Below, piece after piece: positions 59,713 to 64,000 of a DNA stretch of 64,000 nt (positions are counted from its first letter, which is position 1; each line of letters begins with the position of its first letter). The notes beneath the pieces are model-generated. The model searched no databases. It saw nothing but the letters and a program-made list of their open reading frames with translations, and had not been told where the DNA came from. Where the stretch lies: NCBI RefSeq assembly GCF_004103755.1, contig NZ_CP035283.1, positions 3,100,001 to 3,164,000 on the forward strand, written 5' to 3'. This stretch comes from Caproiciproducens sp. NJN-50. Lineage in GTDB: Bacteria > Bacillota > Clostridia > Oscillospirales > Acutalibacteraceae. The translations under genes were made by a program, and so were the position numbers.

Positions 59713-61476
59713 CTATGCAAGCCGATCTTTTAATTTATTCAATTCCGCTTTGATTTCCGGCGGGAGCTTCTCGCCGAATTTCTGGTAGAATTCCTCAATC
59801 CCGTCGGCTTCCTTCCGCCATTCCGCTTTGTCCACATCAAGAATCGACTGCAGCGTGCCGATATTCATGTCAAGATCCGTCAGATTGATGTCGTCCGCTT
59901 TCGGCACATAGCCGATCGGGGTATCCACCGCGTCCGCCTTGCCCTCGCAGCGCCTGATGATCCATTCGAGCACGCGCAGGTTGTCACCGAAACCCGGCCA
60001 GATAAAGTGGCCCTGCTCGTCAAGCCGGAACCAGTTGACGTTGAAGATCTTCGGGGCCTTGTCGCCAAGCCTCGCGCCCATGTCGATCCAGTGCTTGAAA
60101 TAGTCGCCCATATGGTAGCCGCAGAACGGCAGCATGGCCATCGGGTCGCGGCGCACGACGCCCACGGCGCCGGTCGCGGCGGCGGTTGTTTCGGAGGCCA
60201 TGATGGAACCTACGAACACGCCGTTGTTCCAGTCCCTGGACTGGTACACCAGCGGAGTGGTGTGCGCGCGGCGCCCGCCGAAAATGATCGCGGAAATCGG
60301 GACGCCGCGGCCGCTGTCGAACTCAGGGCTGACGCACGGGCAGTTCTTGGCCGGCGCGGTGAAGCGGCTGTTCGGGTGGGCGCCCTTTTCCTTGCTGGTT
60401 GTCCCATCCCAGGGGCGGCCTTTCCAATCCATCCCGTTCTTCGGCGGATTGTGGTCGAGGCCCTCCCACCAGACGGTGTTGTCGTCCAGATTATGCGCTA
60501 CATTTGTAAAGATCGTGCCGGATTTCGTCGTCGCGAGCGCGTTCGGGTTGGACTTTTCGTTGGTGCCGGGCGCCACGCCGAAGAATCCGTTCTCCGGATT
60601 GACGGCCCACAGCCTGCCGTCCGGACCGACGCGCATCCAGGCGATGTCGTCGCCGACCGTCCAGACCCTGTAGCCCTTTTTGCGGTAGAACTCCGGCGGA
60701 ATCAGCATGGCGAGGTTCGTTTTGCCGCACGCAGACGGAAACGCCGCCGCAACATATTTGATCTCGCCCAGCGGATTCTGAATCCCGAGAATCAGCATAT
60801 GTTCCGCCATCCAGCCCTCGGTTTTGCCAAGGTAGGAGGCGATGCGCAGCGCGAAGCACTTTTTGCCGAGCAGGACGTTCCCGCCGTAACCGGAATTGAC
60901 GGAAATGATGGTGTTGTCCTCCGGGAAATGGCAGATGTACCGCTTTTCCTCGTCGATCTGGCATTTGCAGTGGAGGCCGCGCACCCATTCACCGCTGTTG
61001 CCGAGCGCTTTGACAACCTCCGTGCCGACCCGGGTCATGATGCACATGTTCAAAACAACATAAATAGAGTCCGTCAGCTCGATGCCGATCTTTGAAAACG
61101 GCGAGCCCACGGGTCCCATCGAATAAGGGATGACGTACATCGTGCGGCCCCGATAGCTGTTTCTGGCAATGCCGTACAGCATTTCGTAGGCCTTCGACGG
61201 CTCCATCCAGTGATTGGTCGGCCCCGCGTCTTCCTCTTTGCGGGAGCAGATAAAGGTGCGTCCTTCCACGCGCGCCACGTCGTTGACCGCCGTGCGGTGG
61301 AGATAGCAACCGGGCAGCTTTTCCTCATTGAGCTCGATCATTTCGCCGGTTTTGCAAGCTTCGGCTCTCAATAATTCAATTTGCTCCTGAGTTCCGTCAA
61401 TCCAGAGAACTTTGTCCGGAGTGACAAGCGCCTTCATTTTTTCGATCCATTCCAACACCGATTGGTTCTGAGTCAT
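59713..61476 (-). CDS. pckG: Phosphoenolpyruvate carboxykinase (GTP)
   Basis: It interconverts oxaloacetate and PEP with GTP/GDP and CO2, at the anaplerotic or fermentative node. The 587 residues match the GTP-type enzyme: FPSACGKTNLAML P-loop with reactive Cys250, VGDDIAWMR metal site, FFGVAPGTN, and ARR-type GGRRAHTTPLVYQ. AAAGGAG sets ATG 61476; an extra 19 upstream residues in the open frame overlap the promoter. Monocistronic, with its own promoter and terminator. Confidence 0.96.
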   Translation of the reverse strand: MTQNQSVLEWIEKMKALVTPDKVLWIDGTQEQIELLRAEACKTGEMIELNEEKLPGCYLHRTAVNDVARVEGRTFICSRKEEDAGPTNHWMEPSKAYEMLYGIARNSYRGRTMYVIPYSMGPVGSPFSKIGIELTDSIYVVLNMCIMTRVGTEVVKALGNSGEWVRGLHCKCQIDEEKRYICHFPEDNTIISVNSGYGGNVLLGKKCFALRIASYLGKTEGWMAEHMLILGIQNPLGEIKYVAAAFPSACGKTNLAMLIPPEFYRKKGYRVWTVGDDIAWMRVGPDGRLWAVNPENGFFGVAPGTNEKSNPNALATTKSGTIFTNVAHNLDDNTVWWEGLDHNPPKNGMDWKGRPWDGTTSKEKGAHPNSRFTAPAKNCPCVSPEFDSGRGVPISAIIFGGRRAHTTPLVYQSRDWNNGVFVGSIMASETTAAATGAVGVVRRDPMAMLPFCGYHMGDYFKHWIDMGARLGDKAPKIFNVNWFRLDEQGHFIWPGFGDNLRVLEWIIRRCEGKADAVDTPIGYVPKADDINLTDLDMNIGTLQSILDVDKAEWRKEADGIEEFYQKFGEKLPPEIKAELNKLKDRLA

Positions 61477-61518
61477 ATGCCTCTCCTTTCGGCCCAATGG
61501 CCAATTGAATATATTACT

Positions 61519-61547
61519 ATTATAATACAACAATTTTTATTAATCAA
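61519..61547 (-). promoter_or_regulatory. Sigma-A promoter for pckG
   Basis: On the minus strand TTGATT (61547-61542), 17 bp, TATAAT (61524-61519). Confidence 0.78.
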
Positions 61548-61638
61548 TCTTTCCGGACATGCCCGGGAATGAAATATTGGCAGTCTGATGGTTTTATTTC
61601 GTGCAAAATGAATAACATTCGTAAATTTCCTGCAAAGA

Positions 61639-62655
61639 TTATACAGGAGAAAATTCCACCGGAAGCTCGGCACAGGCGTTCAGGTCCGGACCGGCGATAT
61701 TTCCCGCGGCAAATTCATAGTACCCCTGCGCCGCGACCATGGCCCCGTTGTCGCCGCAGAGGGAAAGCCGCGGGCAGTAAAAGGAGAGGCCGCGCTCGGC
61801 ACAGCGCGCGCGCAGCTCCCGGCGCAGAAGGGAATTGGCCGAAACGCCGCCCGCCGTGACCAGCTTTTGGGCCCCGGTTTGCTCTGCCGCCAGCAGGGCG
61901 TTTCTCACCAGGCAGTCGACGACGGCCCTGCGGTAGGACGCCGCAAGGTCCGGAATCGAAACCGTTTCTCCGCGCTGTTCCGCGTTGTGCAGCAGATTGA
62001 TGACATTGGTTTTCAGGCCGGAAAAGCTGAAATCAAAGGGCGCGCCGTCCACGGAAGGCCGCGGGAGCCGGTACGCCTTATCATTGCCGCTCTCGGCAAT
62101 TTTATCCAGTTCCACCCCGCCGGGATACGGCATGCCCATCGCGCGCGCGGCTTTGTCGAACGCTTCGCCCGCGGCGTCGTCGCGGGTGCGGCCGAGCACA
62201 CGAAAGCCGGTGTAGCCCCGCACGTCGATCAGGTGCGTGTGACCTCCGGAAACCACCAGGCACAGGAACGGAGGTTCCAGCTCCGGGTGGGTCAGGTAAT
62301 TCGCCGCGATGTGGGAGCGCAGGTGATGCACCGGCACAAGAGGCTTGTCCGCCGAAAGGGCCAGCCCCTTCGCGAAATTGACGCCGACCAACAGCGCGCC
62401 GATCAGCCCGGGGGCATAAGTGACCGCAACGGCGTCGATCCCGTTCAGATCCGTCCCCGCGTCGTCCAGCGCCTTCTGCACGATACCTGAAATCGCCTCG
62501 CAGTGCCTGCGGGACGCAATTTCAGGCACGACTCCGCCGTACAGCCGGTGTTCTTCCACCTGAGAAGCCACCGCATTGGAGAGGATCGTCCTGCCGTCGT
62601 CCACCACGGCGGCGGCGGTTTCGTCGCAGGAGGATTCAATTCCTAGAATTCGCAT
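61639..62655 (-). CDS. tsaD: tRNA threonylcarbamoyltransferase TsaD
   Basis: It transfers threonylcarbamoyl to A37 of ANN-decoding tRNAs, with TsaB and TsaE. The 338 residues begin MRILGIESSCDETAAAV and carry the metal site H111-x3-H115 (HHLRSH), LVVSGGHTHL and TAGGVSANSLLRREL. GGAGG fits ATG 62655. It overlaps the preceding small membrane-protein gene by 13 bp, and rimI lies just upstream, a common tsaD-rimI grouping. Confidence 0.96.
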   Translation of the reverse strand: MRILGIESSCDETAAAVVDDGRTILSNAVASQVEEHRLYGGVVPEIASRRHCEAISGIVQKALDDAGTDLNGIDAVAVTYAPGLIGALLVGVNFAKGLALSADKPLVPVHHLRSHIAANYLTHPELEPPFLCLVVSGGHTHLIDVRGYTGFRVLGRTRDDAAGEAFDKAARAMGMPYPGGVELDKIAESGNDKAYRLPRPSVDGAPFDFSFSGLKTNVINLLHNAEQRGETVSIPDLAASYRRAVVDCLVRNALLAAEQTGAQKLVTAGGVSANSLLRRELRARCAERGLSFYCPRLSLCGDNGAMVAAQGYYEFAAGNIAGPDLNACAELPVEFSPV

Positions 62656-62855
62656 GGGTCCTCCGGTTCCTCCTCCCGAACGGCGGGACGTCTTTCCAGC
62701 CGGCGCTTTTTCCATCTGTCTGCCGGTTTCTCAATCGTATTGTTGTTGCCGCAGCTCACGGTGGTTCCGGCCTTGATCGGCGCAATCAGGAATCCGACGA
62801 CGATCCCGATAAACGTGCAGGCCAGCGCCAGCAGCCGGGCCTCTTTTTTCGACAT
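62643..62855 (-). CDS. Small single-pass membrane protein, unknown
   Basis: The 70 residues start at ATG 62855 after AAAGGGGG. One membrane helix (about 8-28, LLALACTFIGIVVGFLIAP) is followed by a charged, Arg/Glu-rich tail. Its end overlaps tsaD by 13 bp, so the genes are coupled. The layout resembles the YtxH-like or DUF-type small membrane proteins often found near tsaD in Clostridia, but I do not recognise it. Confidence 0.62.
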   Translation of the reverse strand: MSKKEARLLALACTFIGIVVGFLIAPIKAGTTVSCGNNNTIEKPADRWKKRRLERRPAVREEEPEDPCEF

Positions 62856-62981
62856 GGCAAATCCCCCTTTTTTCATAGGACAAAACATCTCTTCCCCGCG
62901 TTCGGAAGCATCCCGGTACCGTCCCGCCCGTCTTAACCGGCCGTCCGCTCCCTGCCGGCCGGCGGGCTGAAGGACGCAGCG

Positions 62982-63434
62982 TCACTCTGCCCGGAAATTC
63001 AGCGTCAGAATCAGCGCGTCCTCCGGCGGCGAACGGTAGAAGTTTTTCCTGCGCCCGGCCTCCCGCAGGCCGAGCGATTCATAGAGCGCGACCGCCGCCG
63101 CGTTGGAGGGCCGGACTTCCAGGCTGAAAAATCCCGCGTTCCGCCCCCGCGCCCGCTCGATCAGCCCCTGCGTCAGCGCGCGGCCGACGCCCCCGCGCCG
63201 GAAGCGCGGGAAAACGGCGATATTGTCCACATAGCATTCCCCGCAGACGCAGTGCATCCCGGCGTAACCCGCGACCGCCCCGCCGCACTCCGCGACCAGA
63301 AACACGGCGGTATCGCAGGACAGCTCCGCTTCAAGCCCCTTGAGTGTCCACGGTTCGGCAAAACAGATCCGCTCCAGCTCCGCAAGACTGTCCAGATGGC
63401 GCGCCGCCATGGGAACCAGTCTCAGACCATCCAT
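62982..63434 (-). CDS. rimI: Ribosomal-protein S18-alanine N-acetyltransferase (GNAT family)
   Basis: The 150-residue GNAT fold has the acetyl-CoA site RRGGVGRALTQGL and LEVRPSNAAAVALYESLGL, followed by RRKNFYRSPPEDAL, matching RimI. Its natural substrate is the N-terminus of S18. The start ATG shares one base with the stop of the upstream membrane protein gene. Upstream of tsaD, as in many Bacillota. Confidence 0.88.
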   Translation of the reverse strand: MDGLRLVPMAARHLDSLAELERICFAEPWTLKGLEAELSCDTAVFLVAECGGAVAGYAGMHCVCGECYVDNIAVFPRFRRGGVGRALTQGLIERARGRNAGFFSLEVRPSNAAAVALYESLGLREAGRRKNFYRSPPEDALILTLNFRAE

Positions 63435-64000
63435 CAGCGCCGCACCACCCTCCAGTCCGAGCCGTCCCGGATCCGGTAAATGACATGGATCGCGACCCAG
63501 ATCAGGTTAAAGAGCATCAGAACGGAAAACAGCTTCATGCTGATAAACCGGAACCGGAACAGAAAGCGGCTGTAGGCGTAGAGGGAGGACAGCACCGTGA
63601 TGACCGGAACATAAAACTTTTCCGGGAAATAAAACGCAAACACGACGGAGAGCAGGTCCGCGGGGTACCAGTACCGCTCGTGCATGTACGGCAGAAAATA
63701 CGGCAGCATCATGGTGTAGAACAGCGCAAGGGAAATCAGCATTTCGTCGTTCAGCTGGAACTTTTTCGAACACAGATAGGCGAACGAGAACAGGACCAGC
63801 GCGCCTGCGGCCAGCACCGCGGCGCCGCCGAAGGAATCCGAAACATCGGAAGGAAACCAGGAGTACAGATTCGGCAGGTTCATGGTCGGTTCCCGGTATT
63901 CCTGCGCCTGTTGGACGTAGACGGTCAGCAGTTCGCCGAAATCACGGCCGAGCAGCGCGGCGGGCAGAATGGAGATCAGATAGACGAGCGGCGGGATCAG
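63434..64000 (-). CDS. C-terminal part of a Gpi18-like mannosyltransferase-type membrane protein, cut by window edge
   Basis: The frame is open from the window edge to the stop at 63434, giving at least 188 residues. An internal ATG at 63883 is not the start, since the coding pattern continues upstream (LIPPLVYLISILPAALLG, then YVQQAQEYREPTMNLPNLYSW). About five membrane helices are visible. The HERYWYPADLL segment after MLPYFLPYM is typical of COG5542 (Gpi18-like) polytopic glycosyltransferases, which use lipid-linked sugars. Donor and acceptor are unknown. Confidence 0.75.
   Translation of the reverse strand: MIPPLVYLISILPAALLGRDFGELLTVYVQQAQEYREPTMNLPNLYSWFPSDVSDSFGGAAVLAAGALVLFSFAYLCSKKFQLNDEMLISLALFYTMMLPYFLPYMHERYWYPADLLSVVFAFYFPEKFYVPVITVLSSLYAYSRFLFRFRFISMKLFSVLMLFNLIWVAIHVIYRIRDGSDWRVVRR

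Overview
The window looks like chromosome of an anaerobic, spore-forming, high-GC member of the Clostridia, probably Oscillospiraceae-like (inference from gene content and order, not from a marker gene). Supporting signs are Bacillota-type Shine-Dalgarno sites and sigma-A promoters, a T-box leader, class III ribonucleotide reductase, GTP-dependent PEP carboxykinase, a Bacillus-like yaaO-darA-holB-yaaT-yabB-rsmI block, and two probable spore-surface proteins. I saw no rRNA, tRNA, CRISPR array, transposase gene or phage gene.

Layout. 0-7 kb (+): end of a hexapeptide-repeat nucleotidyltransferase, prs, pth, a small membrane protein, mfd, and a PrsA/SurA-like foldase lipoprotein. 7.2-9.6 kb: an unidentified minus-strand gene divergent from a stand-alone Smr protein and a DUF1287 protein. 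9.6-11.7 kb: about 2.1 kb without a convincing protein gene, holding three related copies of a 300-430 bp non-coding element and, between them, a candidate small RNA with its own promoter and terminator. 11.7-15.2 kb (-): YfhO-type membrane protein plus GT2 glycosyltransferase. 15.4-24.3 kb (+): YfbR-type nucleotidase, LytR-CpsA-Psr protein, the yaaO-to-rsmI block (with a ferredoxin inserted), and a CLC transporter of fluoride-exporter type. 24.4-41.1 kb (-): BTAD regulator, nrdDG, a propeller lipoprotein/HxlR/queH operon, a T-box-led hisS-hydrolase-aspS operon, and the mreCD-PBP2-minD-mgsA cell-shape cluster.

41.2-44 kb (+): an autoregulated GntR/ABC-transporter operon and a methyltransferase. 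44-49 kb (-): DUF436 protein, ParA-ComFB pair, and mutY-eamA-ldh. 49.1-54.5 kb: a thiol/sulfur-redox island with thioredoxin and thioredoxin reductase (-) divergent from ccdA, a TlpA-like thioredoxin and a four-domain CoA-disulfide-reductase/rhodanese/TusA/DsrE fusion (+). Its three promoters share the same operator at the same distance from the -10 box, which points to one activator. 54.6-64 kb: manA, an SDR reductase, a Cys/Pro-rich protein and a collagen-like protein, an NCS2 purine permease, pckG, tsaD, a small membrane protein, rimI, and the end of a mannosyltransferase-like membrane protein cut by the window edge.

The three most interesting signals are the shared redox operator (49.5-50.7 kb), the structured small RNA at 10.63-10.86 kb, and the dispersed non-coding element around it.
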